DNA of 64,000 nt from Pararhodobacter sp. CCB-MM2 (lineage in GTDB: Bacteria > Pseudomonadota > Alphaproteobacteria > Rhodobacterales > Rhodobacteraceae): contig NZ_LRRR01000001.1 of NCBI RefSeq assembly GCF_001691415.1, positions 310,001-374,000 of the forward strand. The letters run 5' to 3'. Under the pieces are notes generated by a model. That model was given only the letters and a program-made list of their open reading frames with translations, was not told where the DNA came from and ran no database searches. A program made the translations under genes and the position numbers. Positions 35,087 to 47,070 of this stretch are shown here, one piece after another. The number at the start of each line of letters is the position of its first letter. The stretch's first letter is position 1.

Positions 35087-35719
35087 ATGGACACGACCCG
35101 CATCCTGCGCACAGACGTCTGCATGGCCGAGGGCGCCGCCTGGCTTGCCGCGCGCGAGCCGCGTTTTGCGCAGGTGCTGGAGCTGTATGGCCCGCCGCCC
35201 CTGCGCCGGCGCGACGACGGGTTCGAGGCGCTGGTGCAGGCCATCGTCGCGCAGCAGGTCTCCGTCGCCTCGGCCCGCGCGCTGATGGGCAAGCTGGAGG
35301 CCGCGCAACTGATCACCGCGCCGCAGATAGCCGCCGTGAGCGAGGAATACCTGCGAGAGAATGGCCTGTCGCGGCAGAAGGCGCGCTATGTGAAGGCACT
35401 GGCCGAGGCCCGCATCGACTACGACGCGTTACGCGACGCGCCCGAGGCCGAGGTGATGGCGGTCCTGACCGCCCTGCCCGGCATCGGTCGCTGGACTGCC
35501 GAAGTCTATGTGATGTTCAGCCTTGGCCGCGCCGATACTTTCGCGCCCAATGACCTCGCCCTGCAGGAGGCCGCGCGGATGCTCTTCGATCTGCCTGAGC
35601 GGCCCAAGGAAAAACCGATGCGCGCGATGGCGGAGGCCTGGACGCCTTGGCGCACCGTTGCCGCCGGGCTGCTGTGGCACTACTACCATTACGCAAAGCG
35701 CCGCGACGGCGTTGTCTGA
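35087..35719 (+). CDS. DNA-3-methyladenine glycosylase II (AlkA-like)
   Basis: 210 residues of the HhH-GPD superfamily. [19 protein letters not shown] opens the domain, [14 protein letters not shown] (about 128-141) is the helix-hairpin-helix with its Gly-rich turn, and Asp in [11 protein letters not shown] is the catalytic residue. It removes alkylated purines from DNA. There is no iron-sulfur Cys cluster. An upstream ATG at 35072 is equally possible. It is 21 bases before an esterase gene, possibly in the same transcript. Confidence 0.88.
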   Translation: MDTTRILRTDVCMAEGAAWLAAREPRFAQVLELYGPPPLRRRDDGFEALVQAIVAQQVSVASARALMGKLEAAQLITAPQIAAVSEEYLRENGLSRQKARYVKALAEARIDYDALRDAPEAEVMAVLTALPGIGRWTAEVYVMFSLGRADTFAPNDLALQEAARMLFDLPERPKEKPMRAMAEAWTPWRTVAAGLLWHYYHYAKRRDGVV

Positions 35720-35740
35720 CATTTCTCGAAAGGACATTCC

Positions 35741-36403
35741 ATGCCCCCTCGTCCGCTGAAATCCGCCCGCAAGGGTGCACTCAAGGGTCAGGCCAAGTCG
35801 GTCGTGATTTTCGTGCACGGCTACGGCGCGAACGGGGCCGATCTGCTGGGCCTGGCTGATCCGCTGGCGCCGCACCTGCCGGACACCGCTTTCTACGCCC
35901 CCGATGCGCCCGAGAATTGTCAGGGCAATCCCTTCGGCTTCCAATGGTTCCCGATCCCGTGGCTGGATGGCTCCAGCGAGGAAGCGGCGAAATCCGGCGC
36001 CGTGCAGGCGCAGCAAGATATCGACGCCTATATAGAGCAAGTCTTGGCCGATGAGGGGCTCGACGCCTCGGCGCTGGCGCTGGTCGGCTTCTCGCAAGGC
36101 ACGATGATGAGCCTTGCCACCGCGCCCCGTCGCGCGGCGCCGATCGCGGCGCTGGTCGGCTTCTCGGGCCGTCTGCTGGAAAAGGACGACATGTCCTGGG
36201 TCGTCTCGAAACCGCCGGTGCTGCTGATCCATGGCGACGCCGATCCGATGGTGCCGATCCAAAGCCTGCCGGAAGCCGCCGACGCGCTCACGCAGGCCGG
36301 GTTCGAGACCTATGCCCATGTCTGCAAGGGCTTGGGCCATTCCATCGACAACGAAGGTCTGTCGCTGGCGCTTGGCTTCCTGCACGACAAACTGCCGAAA
36401 TAA
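35741..36403 (+). CDS. Alpha/beta hydrolase, carboxylesterase/phospholipase type
   Basis: 220 residues of the PF02230 family. IFVHGYGANGADLLGLA is the oxyanion strand and loop, GFSQGTMMS (about 115-123) the nucleophile elbow, LIHGDADPMVP carries the Asp and GLGHSID the His: a complete triad. Members hydrolyse short acyl esters or lysophospholipids. AAAGGA precedes the ATG. A seven-pair hairpin follows at 36482-36499. Confidence 0.9.
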   Translation: MPPRPLKSARKGALKGQAKSVVIFVHGYGANGADLLGLADPLAPHLPDTAFYAPDAPENCQGNPFGFQWFPIPWLDGSSEEAAKSGAVQAQQDIDAYIEQVLADEGLDASALALVGFSQGTMMSLATAPRRAAPIAALVGFSGRLLEKDDMSWVVSKPPVLLIHGDADPMVPIQSLPEAADALTQAGFETYAHVCKGLGHSIDNEGLSLALGFLHDKLPK

Positions 36404-36481
36404 GCCCGGACCTGTCCCGGTTTTCGGCGTCTCACGCGCTTGTTGCACAACTGTGATGCAACCCTGCCATGTTGCCCCTGC

Positions 36482-36499
36482 CCCCGCCATCTGGCGGGG
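36482..36499. terminator. Hairpin after the esterase gene
   Basis: CCCCGCC, loop ATCT, GGCGGGG, then TTGT. A weak T-run makes the terminator role only probable; the TT forms the -35 of the next promoter. Confidence 0.5.
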
Positions 36500-36549
36500 T
36501 TGTCAGAGCGGAAACACCGGATATAGTCGAACCGATCGAGTGGTTCGAC
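36500..36549 (+). promoter_or_regulatory. Promoter and inverted repeat of the HNH gene
   Basis: TTGTCA (36500-36505), 16 bases, TATAGT (36522-36527). Overlapping the -10 is GTCGAACC, loop GATCGAGT, GGTTCGAC (36526-36549), an 8-bp inverted repeat covering the likely start site, so an operator or a 5' hairpin. Confidence 0.5.
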
Positions 36550-36574
36550 CGGTCCCAGGCGGGAGAGACGGAGA

Positions 36575-37159
36575 ATGGACGGCGATTTCAGGCATAGCTT
36601 CGTGCATGAGCCCGCGGCGCTGCGGCAATTCCCGGCGCTGGTCCTGAATGCGGATTTCCGGCCGCTCAGCTACTACCCGCTCTCACTCTGGCCGTGGCAG
36701 GAAGCTGTGAAGGCCGTGTGGATGGACCGCGTGACCATCGCCGCCGAATATGACCAGACCGTCCGCAGCCAGCGGATGGAGATGCGAATACCCTCGGTCG
36801 TGGTCCTGAAAGATTTCGTCAAACCCCGAAAGCGCGTGGCCTTCACGCGCTTTAATCTTTTCTTGCGGGACGAGTTCGCCTGTCAGTATTGCGGCTCGCG
36901 CCACGATCTGACCTTTGACCATGTGGTGCCGCGCGCGATGGGCGGGGTCACCAGCTGGGAGAATGTCGTTGCCGCCTGTGCGCCTTGCAATCTGCACAAG
37001 GGCTCGAAGACCCTGCGCAATTCCGGCCTCAGACTGCAGCAGCCGCCCCGGCGTCCCTCGGCGTCCGAGCTGATCAACAAGGGCCGCCGTTTTCCGCCCA
37101 ACCACTTGCACGATAGCTGGGCAGATTATCTCTATTGGGATACCGAGCTGGAGGCCTGA
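36575..37159 (+). CDS. HNH endonuclease
   Basis: 194 residues. The core is CQYCG (about 103-107), LTFDHVVPRAMGG with the catalytic His, and CAPCNLHKG, a treble-clef HNH with two CxxC zinc pairs (PF14279-like). The N-terminus ALVLNADFRPLSYYPLSLW is the conserved entry of the stand-alone family widespread in Rhodobacterales. The role is unknown. The GGAGA region and a clear promoter precede it. Confidence 0.88.
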   Translation: MDGDFRHSFVHEPAALRQFPALVLNADFRPLSYYPLSLWPWQEAVKAVWMDRVTIAAEYDQTVRSQRMEMRIPSVVVLKDFVKPRKRVAFTRFNLFLRDEFACQYCGSRHDLTFDHVVPRAMGGVTSWENVVAACAPCNLHKGSKTLRNSGLRLQQPPRRPSASELINKGRRFPPNHLHDSWADYLYWDTELEA

Positions 37160-37251
37160 CCCGCGACGCGGTGGCTTTGGGCTGGACTTTCGCCCTCGTT
37201 CGCCCTAATCCGGGCGGCAGTTACCGCTAACATCCGCAGGAGCCCTGCCCT

Positions 37252-38700
37252 ATGGTCGCCCGCGTCATTCCCGTCGATCCTTTTGACCTCGTGGTGTTCG
37301 GCGCCACCGGGGACCTTGCCCGTCGCAAGATCCTGCCCGCGCTGTGCCGCCGATTTGCCGAGGGGCAGATGCCGCCCGAAGCACGCATCATCGGCGCCGC
37401 AAGGTCCGAGATGTCGCGGGACGAGTTCCTGCAGATGACCTCGGACGCCTTCGACGAGTTCCTCGGCGCCTCGGCCCCCGATGCCACCACCCGCGCCGCC
37501 TTCTTCGAGCGCGTGGATTACGTCGCCGTCGATGCGCTAGGCGAAGACGGCTGGAAAGAGCTGGCCGGCACCCTGCGCGACGGCGTCGTGCGCGCCTTTT
37601 ACTTCTCGGTCGGGCCTGCGTTGTTCGGTCCGTTGGCGGAGCATCTCAGCCGGTTCGGCATGGTCACGCCCGAGACCCGGATCGTCGTAGAGAAACCCTT
37701 CGGCACCGATCTGGCGACGGCGCGTGCGCTGAACCAGACGCTGGCCGCGCATTTCAACGAGACGCAGATCTACCGGATCGACCATTACCTGGGCAAGGAA
37801 ACGGTCCAGAACTTGATGGCCGTGCGCTTCGCCAACATCTTCTTCGAGCCCCTGTGGAATGCGCGTTTCGTCGACCATGTGCAGATCACCGTGGCCGAGA
37901 CCGTCGGTGTCGGCGGCCGTGGCCCGTATTACGACAAGTCGGGCGCCATGCGGGACATGGTGCAGAACCACCTGATGCAGCTTCTGTGCCTGATGGCGAT
38001 GGAGCCGCCGCACAAATTCGACCCGGACGCCGTGCGCGACGAGAAGCTGAAGGTGATCCACGCGCTCGATCCGGTTGAACCCAAGGACGTAGTTCGGGGC
38101 CAATACCTCGGCAATGCGCAGAACCCCAGCTACAAGACCGAAGTAGAGAATGCGGAGTCCACCACCGAAAGCTACATCGCGCTGAAGGTCGGGATCTCCA
38201 ACTGGCGCTGGAAGGGCACGCCCTTCTATCTGCGCACCGGCAAGCGCCTGCGCTCGCGCGTGAGCGAGATCGCCGTGGCCTTCCGTGACCCGCCGCATTC
38301 GATCTTCGGCGAGGATGCGCCGTGGAAAGCGAACACGCTGGTCATTCGTCTTCAGCCCGATGAGGGCATGACGCTGAAGGTGATGATCAAGGAGCCCGGC
38401 CCGGGCGGCATGCGTCTCAAGGACGTGGCGCTGGACATGTCCTTCGCCGAGGCCTTGGGCGATGACGTGCATATTCCGGATGCTTATGAGCGCCTGATCA
38501 TGGACGTCATCCGCGGCAACCAGACGCTGTTCATGCGCGGTGACGAGGTCGAGGCCGCCTGGGCCTGGACCGATCCGATCATCGCCGGCTGGAAAGCCTC
38601 GGGCGATCGGCCGAAAGAATACGATCCGGGGTCGTCGGGGCCGGAGGAAGCGCTTAAGTTGATCCATCTTGATGGTAGAAGCTGGCGCGAGATCCGCTGA
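37252..38700 (+). CDS. zwf: Glucose-6-phosphate 1-dehydrogenase
   Basis: 482 residues. The NADP-binding loop GATGDLARR is at residues 17-25 and the substrate motif RIDHYLGKE at about 175-183. It oxidises glucose 6-phosphate to 6-phosphogluconolactone, entering the Entner-Doudoroff and pentose phosphate routes. CAGGAG precedes the ATG. Its TGA overlaps the pgl ATG by one base (TGATG), so translation is coupled. Confidence 0.97.
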   Translation: MVARVIPVDPFDLVVFGATGDLARRKILPALCRRFAEGQMPPEARIIGAARSEMSRDEFLQMTSDAFDEFLGASAPDATTRAAFFERVDYVAVDALGEDGWKELAGTLRDGVVRAFYFSVGPALFGPLAEHLSRFGMVTPETRIVVEKPFGTDLATARALNQTLAAHFNETQIYRIDHYLGKETVQNLMAVRFANIFFEPLWNARFVDHVQITVAETVGVGGRGPYYDKSGAMRDMVQNHLMQLLCLMAMEPPHKFDPDAVRDEKLKVIHALDPVEPKDVVRGQYLGNAQNPSYKTEVENAESTTESYIALKVGISNWRWKGTPFYLRTGKRLRSRVSEIAVAFRDPPHSIFGEDAPWKANTLVIRLQPDEGMTLKVMIKEPGPGGMRLKDVALDMSFAEALGDDVHIPDAYERLIMDVIRGNQTLFMRGDEVEAAWAWTDPIIAGWKASGDRPKEYDPGSSGPEEALKLIHLDGRSWREIR

Positions 38701-39371
38701 TGGACTTTGTCGAATATTCCGACGCCGATATGATGATGATTTCGCTGGCCCGACAGCTCTCGCGCGACCTGCGCGAGTCGCTGCAGCGCCGCGACCGTGT
38801 GCTGTTCGCGGTGCCCGGAGGGAATACGCCGGGGCCGGTCTTCGACCTGCTCGCGGCCGTGGAGATGGATTGGGACCGTGTCGACGTGGTGCCGGGCGAT
38901 GAGCGTTGGCTGCCCGAGGATCACCCGCGCTCGAACGCCGGACAGCTGCGTGCGCGGCTGTTGCGCGACAAGGCCTCGGCCGCGACGCTGCTGCCGCTTT
39001 GGCGCGAGGGGATGACACCCGAGGACGGCGCGCCCGCGCTTTCCGAGGCCTTGGACGCCCATCTGCCCGTTGATGTGGCGCTGGTCGGGATGGGCGCGGA
39101 CATGCACACCGCCTCGCTATTCCCGGGGGCCGAGGGGCTGGCCGCCGCGCTGGCCTCGGACGCGCCTGCCGTGCTGCCGATCACTGCCCCCGGCGCACCG
39201 GAGCCGCGCGTGACGCTCTCGGCTCGCGTGCTGAAGGAAGCCTTCGCGCTGCATGTGCTGATCACCGGCGACGAGAAACGCGCCGCCATCGAGCGCGCGC
39301 AAAAACTCTCGCCCGAGGAAGCCCCGATCGCCGCCCTGCTTGGGCAAGCGACCGTGCACTGGGCGCCTTAA
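38700..39371 (+). CDS. pgl: 6-phosphogluconolactonase
   Basis: 223 residues of the glucosamine/galactosamine isomerase-like family. VPGGNTPGPVF and VVPGDERWLPEDH carry substrate-binding residues, and GMGADMHTASLFPG is the usual GxGxDGHxASLFPG motif with Met in place of the second Gly. It hydrolyses 6-phosphogluconolactone. Overlaps zwf by one base. The edd/eda genes are not in the window. Its last codons overlap the convergent plsC-type gene by four bases. Confidence 0.94.
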   Translation: MDFVEYSDADMMMISLARQLSRDLRESLQRRDRVLFAVPGGNTPGPVFDLLAAVEMDWDRVDVVPGDERWLPEDHPRSNAGQLRARLLRDKASAATLLPLWREGMTPEDGAPALSEALDAHLPVDVALVGMGADMHTASLFPGAEGLAAALASDAPAVLPITAPGAPEPRVTLSARVLKEAFALHVLITGDEKRAAIERAQKLSPEEAPIAALLGQATVHWAP

Positions 39372-40267
39372 ACGCGCAGAACCTCGGCCGGCAGGGCCTC
39401 TCGTAGTCCGGCCCGCACCTGTTCCTCGCAGGTTCGGGCCAGCGCCTTGCGCCCGCCGCCCTCGGCAATCGGGATCGGCGGGTGGAAGATGACCTCGACC
39501 CCGCCTTGCCGGATCTGCGCCAAGACTTCCAACAGGTGGCGGCCAAAGCCGATATCCCCGAACCAGCCATAGAAGCGCGGATCGCGGCCCGGCGGTCCGT
39601 GATAGGCCACGGTCACCGGCTGGATCGACAGGATGTCCGCCAGCCCGTCCATGTGGAAGGCCGCGAACAGCGTCGGCTTGAACGGCAGCACACGGACACC
39701 GTCCGAGGACGTGCCCTCAGGGAAGAAGCACAGGTGGTGACCAGCGCGCAGCCGCGCTTCGAACACCAGCTGCTGGGCCTTGGCCTCGCGCGGGTCGCGG
39801 CGGATGAAAATCGTGCCGGTGGCCTTGGCCAACCAGCCGATCCCGGCCCAACCGGCGACCTCGCTCTTGGCGACATAATAGATCCGCTGCGGCGCGTTCA
39901 GGGCAAAGATATCCAGCCAGCCGGAATGATTGGCGACTACCGCCCCGCGCCGGGCCATGGGCTTGCCACGCACCCGGAAGCGCATCCCGAGGACCAGAAG
40001 CGCCAGCCGGCAGACGGCCTGCGTGATGAAGGGCGTGACCGGGCGGCGCAGGCCGAAGAGCGGCCGTTCGATCCGCCGCAGCGCCAGATGCAGCAGCAGA
40101 CCGCCGAACACCAGGATGGCCAGCACCGGCAGGCGCAAGGCGACGGCCACCCAGCCCAGCGGCGTGATCTGCACGGGTTCGCGGGCCTCATGCGGTTCGG
40201 GCTCCCATGTCGGGCCGGGGCGGGCGCTGCGGGCCGCGTCGGCGGTATCGGTCACGCGCTCCGTCAT
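39368..40267 (-). CDS. olsA: 1-acyl-glycerol-3-phosphate/lyso-ornithine lipid acyltransferase
   Basis: 299-residue PlsC-family protein. A membrane segment lies at about 40-62; the acyltransferase motifs NHSGWLD (HX4D, near residue 112), FFPEGTSSDG and QPVTVAYHG follow. Its start overlaps the stop of the OlsB gene by four bases (40264-40267), and this pairing is the olsBA arrangement in which OlsA adds the second acyl chain to lyso-ornithine lipid. A plain phosphatidate role cannot be excluded. Convergent with pgl. Confidence 0.85.
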   Translation of the reverse strand: MTERVTDTADAARSARPGPTWEPEPHEAREPVQITPLGWVAVALRLPVLAILVFGGLLLHLALRRIERPLFGLRRPVTPFITQAVCRLALLVLGMRFRVRGKPMARRGAVVANHSGWLDIFALNAPQRIYYVAKSEVAGWAGIGWLAKATGTIFIRRDPREAKAQQLVFEARLRAGHHLCFFPEGTSSDGVRVLPFKPTLFAAFHMDGLADILSIQPVTVAYHGPPGRDPRFYGWFGDIGFGRHLLEVLAQIRQGGVEVIFHPPIPIAEGGGRKALARTCEEQVRAGLREALPAEVLRV

Positions 40268-41058
40268 TCGCGGGGGCTCTTGCGGGTGTAATGGTCGACC
40301 GCGCGCGCATCCATGGCCGAGGTGTCCATGATCAGGCAGACGTCGGTGGTGTTGAAGTCATGGTCCAGATAGGCGCCCTGCCCCACAAACCCGCCCAGCC
40401 GCAGATAAGCCCGGATCAGCGGCGGAATACCGGCCAGCGCCTGCGCCTTGTCCAGCCCCTCGGGCGGGAGCAGATCCATGGCGCGCGCCTGCGGGCCGGG
40501 ATGGACCGTGACGCGCAGGGCCTCGGGCGCAAGGTGATGGGCGTGCAGCCAGCTCAGCGCCAGCGCATGTTTTTCCGGGTCCGCACCGTGGAACGAGGCC
40601 ACGCCGAACATGATCTCGATCCCGCGGGCGATCACGTATTCCGCCAGACCGTTCCACAGAAAGACCATGGCCGCCCCGCGCCGATGGGCCGGATGCACAC
40701 AGCTGCGCCCCAGCTCGACCAGCTTGCGGCCCGAGGCGCGCAAGGGCCCGAGGTCGTATTCGCTGTCGGAATAGAAGCGGCCCAAGGCCTCGGCCCGGTC
40801 CTGCGGCAACAGGCGGTAGACACCGACGACATGCGACAGGCTCTCAGGATCGGCGCGACGATCGATCAGCAGCAGATGGTCGAAATGCGCGTCCAGCGCG
40901 TCCTGTTCAAGACGGTTCGCATGGTCGGCCCCGGCGCAATGCGCACCCAGCTCCTCGACGAAGACCTCGTAGCGAAGACGCTGTGCTGCCTTCAAATCGA
41001 GCGCATCGCGCGCAAGGCGCACTTCATAGCCCTTTTCGCGGCTTTCCGCCGTGCTCAT
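40264..41058 (-). CDS. olsB: L-ornithine N(alpha)-acyltransferase
   Basis: 264 residues of the OlsB family. Conserved stretches are QRLRYEVFVEELGA, FDHLLLID, VELGRSCVHPAHRRGAA and IPPLIRAYLRLGGFVGQGAY, then FNTTDVCLIMD. It transfers a 3-hydroxyacyl chain from ACP to ornithine, the first step of phosphorus-free ornithine lipids. The start MSTAESREK is selected because the family begins there. It is coupled to the olsA-type gene. Confidence 0.9.
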   Translation of the reverse strand: MSTAESREKGYEVRLARDALDLKAAQRLRYEVFVEELGAHCAGADHANRLEQDALDAHFDHLLLIDRRADPESLSHVVGVYRLLPQDRAEALGRFYSDSEYDLGPLRASGRKLVELGRSCVHPAHRRGAAMVFLWNGLAEYVIARGIEIMFGVASFHGADPEKHALALSWLHAHHLAPEALRVTVHPGPQARAMDLLPPEGLDKAQALAGIPPLIRAYLRLGGFVGQGAYLDHDFNTTDVCLIMDTSAMDARAVDHYTRKSPRE

Positions 41059-41137
41059 CCCTCTCGCGCCTCCCGATGTGCCGGCAACGTTGACACTCGC
41101 CAAGGTTGCGCCGTACCGTGAAACCCCAAGGCCCGGC

Positions 41138-41311
41138 TCACAAACCGGGAACCCAATCGAGATCGACGACCCGTGTATCCACGACCACTTTTCCGGCTTC
41201 TTCGAAATTCACCGTCACCTTCGGCCCGACGACCGATTGCACTTGCCCAAGGCCCCATTCGGGCTGCGCGGGATGGCGGACGAACATTCCGGGTTCCAGA
41301 AGTTGCGACAT
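41138..41311 (-). CDS. DUF3553 small protein
   Basis: 57 residues: MSQLLEPGMFVRHPAQPEWG, then GLGQVQSV and KVTVNFEEAGKVVVD. This is the DUF3553 family, an SH3-like beta-barrel resembling the CarD/UvrD tail type of nucleic-acid-related domains. AGGAGAG lies 8 bases upstream of the ATG. It is divergent from chpT, 34 bases apart. Function unknown. Confidence 0.85.
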   Translation of the reverse strand: MSQLLEPGMFVRHPAQPEWGLGQVQSVVGPKVTVNFEEAGKVVVDTRVVDLDWVPGL

Positions 41312-41345
41312 GGTCTCTCTCCTATTCAGCACGCGGAGGGGTTGC

Positions 41346-41927
41346 ATGAGCGACACGCCCGATATCACCACCCCGGATTTTGCCGCGCTTGTCGGCTCGC
41401 GCCTTTGCCATGACCTCGTAAGCCCTCTGGGCGCGATCGGCAACGGGGTCGAGCTGATGCGCATGATGCAGGCGCTCACGCCCGAGCTGGAACTGATCGA
41501 GCAGGCCGTGGAATCCGCACAGGCCCGCGTGCGGCTGTTCCGGCTGGCCTTTGGCGCGGCGAAGGAGGGGCAGGATGTCCCGGCCCGCGAATTCGCCGAG
41601 GCCCTTGCAGGGCTGGCCGTGAAGGGCAAGGTCCGGGTACGCACCGCGCTGCCGACGCCCCTGCCCCGACCGCAGGTCAAACGGCTGGCCTTGGCCGCGC
41701 TTTGCGCGGAATCGGCGCTGGCGTTCGGCGGGGAATTGGCCGTGGGTCAGGACAGCGTCTGCGCGCTTTCGCCGCGGCTGAAGCTGGACCCGGCCCTGTG
41801 GGAAGCGCTGGAGCGTACCGAGGCGCCGGCGGACATGGTGCCGGCGACGGTGCATTTCGGTCTGCTGGCCGCCACGGGCCCCGTGCAGATCGAGAATGCC
41901 GAGGACGGGCTGATGATACGGGTGTGA
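41346..41927 (+). CDS. chpT: Histidine phosphotransferase ChpT
   Basis: 193 residues. The phosphorylated His22 sits in SRLCHDLVSPLGAIGNG, and the helical dimerisation region is followed by a degenerate ATPase-like domain (VKRLALAALCAES). In alphaproteobacteria ChpT relays phosphate from CckA to CtrA and CpdR; in Rhodobacterales this governs motility, gene transfer agents and cell-cycle traits. CckA and CtrA are not in the window. A hairpin embracing its stop codon ends the gene. Confidence 0.9.
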   Translation: MSDTPDITTPDFAALVGSRLCHDLVSPLGAIGNGVELMRMMQALTPELELIEQAVESAQARVRLFRLAFGAAKEGQDVPAREFAEALAGLAVKGKVRVRTALPTPLPRPQVKRLALAALCAESALAFGGELAVGQDSVCALSPRLKLDPALWEALERTEAPADMVPATVHFGLLAATGPVQIENAEDGLMIRV

Positions 41928-41940
41928 CCCGTATCGCCTT
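41915..41940 (+). terminator. Hairpin containing the chpT stop codon
   Basis: GATACGGGT, loop GTG, ACCCGTATC (41915-41935), a perfect 9-bp stem spanning the TGA at 41925-41927, followed by GCCTTGTCTTT. A probable terminator. Confidence 0.6.
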
Positions 41941-41951
41941 GTCTTTGCGCT

Positions 41952-41985
41952 GAAAACAACGATCCGGCCGGTCAGGACCGGATCG
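41952..41985 (-). terminator. Hairpin containing the proA stop codon
   Basis: On the minus strand CGATCCGG and CCGGATCG (plus-strand arms 41978-41985 and 41960-41967) with the proA TGA in the loop, followed by TTGTTTT. Confidence 0.7.
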
Positions 41986-43243
41986 TGCCATCCCCCGAGA
42001 CGAGATATTTGAACGAGGTCAGCTGCTCGGCCCCGACCGGGCCGCGCGCATGCATCTTGCCGGTGGCAATGCCGATCTCTGCGCCCATTCCGAACTCGCC
42101 ACCGTCGGCGAATTGGGTCGATGCATTGTGCATGAGGATCGCGCTGTCGAGCCGCTGGAAGAAGCGGTCGGCGGTTGCCTGGTTCTCGGTCAGGATCGCC
42201 TCGGTGTGTTGCGAGCCGTATTTGCGGATATGGGCAATCGCCTCGTCCACGCCATCGACCAGCTTGGCGGCGATCTTCATGTCCAGGAACTCGCGGCCGA
42301 AATCCTCGGGCTCGGCGCGCACCGTGCCGGGGATCTTCAGCAGCTCGCCCTCGGTCCGTACCTCGACACCGGCTTTCAGCAGATCCTCGATCAGCACCGC
42401 ACCGTGCTTGGTGTAGAACTGCCAGTCGATCAGCAGGCACTCGGCCGAGCCGCAGATCCCCGTGCGCCGGGTCTTGGCGTTCAGCACCACACGGCGGGCC
42501 TTCTCCAGATCGGCGTCACGGTCGGCATAGACGTGGCAGATGCCCTCCAGATGCGCGAAGACCGGCACGCGGGCCTCCTTCTGCACCAGCCCCACCAGCC
42601 CCTTGCCGCCGCGCGGGACGATGACGTCGATATACTGCGTCATGCGCAGCATCTCGGCCACGGCCTCGCGGTCGCGGGTCGGCACCATCTGCACGGCATG
42701 CTCCGGCAGTTTGGCGGCGCGCAGACCTTCGACCATGCACTCATACAACGCGGTCGAGGAATGATAGCTCTCCGAGCCGCCGCGCAGGATCACCGCATTG
42801 CCCGACTTCAGGCACAAGGCGGCGGCATCGGCGGTGACGTTCGGCCGGCTCTCATAGATCACGCCGATCACGCCCAAGGGCGTGCGCACCCGGCGGATAT
42901 GCAGCCCCGAGGCCATGTCCCATTCCGAGATCACCTCGCCGACCGGGTCCTTCTGTTCCGCCACGGCACGCAGGCTGTCGATGATCCCGTCCAGCCGCGC
43001 ATCGTCCAGCTTCAGCCGGTCCAGCATCGCCGCGCTGAGGCCCTTTTCGCGACCGAAGGCCATGTCCTTCTCATTCGCCTCAAGGATCTTCGCGCGGTTC
43101 GCATTCACGGCATAAGCGGCCGAGATCAGCGCGGCATATTTCCGCTCCGGGTTGGTCCAGGCCAGTTCTGCCGAGGCCTCGCGCGCCTGAGCGCCAATGC
43201 GGGCCATCATCTCTGCGATGGTCACGTCTGTCGTGCCGTCCAT
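41972..43243 (-). CDS. proA: Gamma-glutamyl phosphate reductase
   Basis: 423 residues of the aldehyde dehydrogenase superfamily. [41 protein letters not shown] and the catalytic Cys in [14 protein letters not shown] are all present. It reduces gamma-glutamyl phosphate to the semialdehyde in proline synthesis. AGGGGGG precedes the ATG. proB lies 14 bases upstream, so proB-proA form an operon with obgE. Confidence 0.97.
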   Translation of the reverse strand: MDGTTDVTIAEMMARIGAQAREASAELAWTNPERKYAALISAAYAVNANRAKILEANEKDMAFGREKGLSAAMLDRLKLDDARLDGIIDSLRAVAEQKDPVGEVISEWDMASGLHIRRVRTPLGVIGVIYESRPNVTADAAALCLKSGNAVILRGGSESYHSSTALYECMVEGLRAAKLPEHAVQMVPTRDREAVAEMLRMTQYIDVIVPRGGKGLVGLVQKEARVPVFAHLEGICHVYADRDADLEKARRVVLNAKTRRTGICGSAECLLIDWQFYTKHGAVLIEDLLKAGVEVRTEGELLKIPGTVRAEPEDFGREFLDMKIAAKLVDGVDEAIAHIRKYGSQHTEAILTENQATADRFFQRLDSAILMHNASTQFADGGEFGMGAEIGIATGKMHARGPVGAEQLTSFKYLVSGDGTIRS

Positions 43244-43257
43244 CCTGAAATCCCCCC

Positions 43258-46075
<2,818 letters not shown>

Positions 46076-46184
46076 GCGTCGTCCTGCTCGATTGGCGGCG
46101 CTTTTGCGCTCGGAACTTGAAAAGCAAGGGGGCCGGCAGTTTCCTGTCGGCCCCCAAGTAACATGCAAGTGTGTCGAAACTGCG

Positions 46185-46454
46185 TTACTCGGCGGCCTCG
46201 GCCACCGGGACGATCGACACGAAGCTGCGGCCTTTGAGGCCCTTGGTGAAGGTCACGTGGCCATCGGTCAGCGCGAACAGGGTGTGATCCTTGCCCATGC
46301 CAACGCCGGCGCCGGCCCAATGCTTGGTGCCGCGCTGACGCACGATGATGTTGCCCGCGATGGCCGTCTGACCACCGTAGATCTTCACGCCGAGACGACG
46401 GCCCGCGGAGTCGCGACCGTTCCGGGACGAACCGCCTGCTTTTTTGTGAGCCAT
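46185..46454 (-). CDS. rpmA: 50S ribosomal protein L27
   Basis: 89 residues: [20 protein letters not shown] is the invariant start, followed by [20 protein letters not shown]. The N-terminus reaches the peptidyl transferase centre. It follows rplU by 6 bases. Confidence 0.98.
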   Translation of the reverse strand: MAHKKAGGSSRNGRDSAGRRLGVKIYGGQTAIAGNIIVRQRGTKHWAGAGVGMGKDHTLFALTDGHVTFTKGLKGRSFVSIVPVAEAAE

Positions 46455-46460
46455 GGGGTC

Positions 46461-46922
46461 TTACTCCTCGGTTTTCGCCGCCGCTTTTTTGCGGGGCGCA
46501 CGTTTCGGTTTCTCGGCAGCGGCTTCCTCGGCGACGGGGGCCGGGGCAGCGTCGACCGGGGCTTTGGTGCCCGAGCCGATGGCGGCTTTCACGCCCGACG
46601 TGTCCGCGCCTTCGGCGAGGATGTCGGTCACGCGCAGCAGCGTGAGCAGCTGGCGGTGGCCTTTGGTGCGCTGCGAGCTGTGCTTACGGCGACGCTTGAC
46701 GTAGTGGATGACCTTCTCGCCTTTGATCTGGTCGATCACTTCCGCCTGCACCGCGGCACCCGCGACGAGCGGAGCGCCCACGACCAGCTTATCACCGCCG
46801 ACCATCAGCACTTCGTTGAATTGCACTTTCTCGCCGGCATCAGCCGCGAGACGTTCGACACGCAGCACGTCGCCCGATTGGACGCGGTACTGTTTGCCGC
46901 CGGTTTTGAGGACTGCGAACAT
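46461..46922 (-). CDS. rplU: 50S ribosomal protein L21, C-terminally extended
   Basis: 153 residues. The first 103 form standard L21 (MFAVLKTGGKQYRVQSGD, then HYVKRRRKHSSQRTKGHRQ). About 50 further residues are Ala/Pro/Glu/Lys-rich and probably disordered, an extension seen in alphaproteobacteria. The ATG at 46922 is fixed by the family start. It leads the rplU-rpmA operon. Confidence 0.97.
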   Translation of the reverse strand: MFAVLKTGGKQYRVQSGDVLRVERLAADAGEKVQFNEVLMVGGDKLVVGAPLVAGAAVQAEVIDQIKGEKVIHYVKRRRKHSSQRTKGHRQLLTLLRVTDILAEGADTSGVKAAIGSGTKAPVDAAPAPVAEEAAAEKPKRAPRKKAAAKTEE

Positions 46923-47070
46923 GTCCTTTTCCTTTGCTTTTCCGCGTTCTGTGGCCCCCGTTTCCGGGTGTTTGCCGGCCTGAAGCCGCCTCGAACAGCG
47001 CCCCCGAGGGGGTGATAACGATAAGTGCCCCGAATCGACCGATCCTCGATCGATGCAGGGCACGGGGCGG

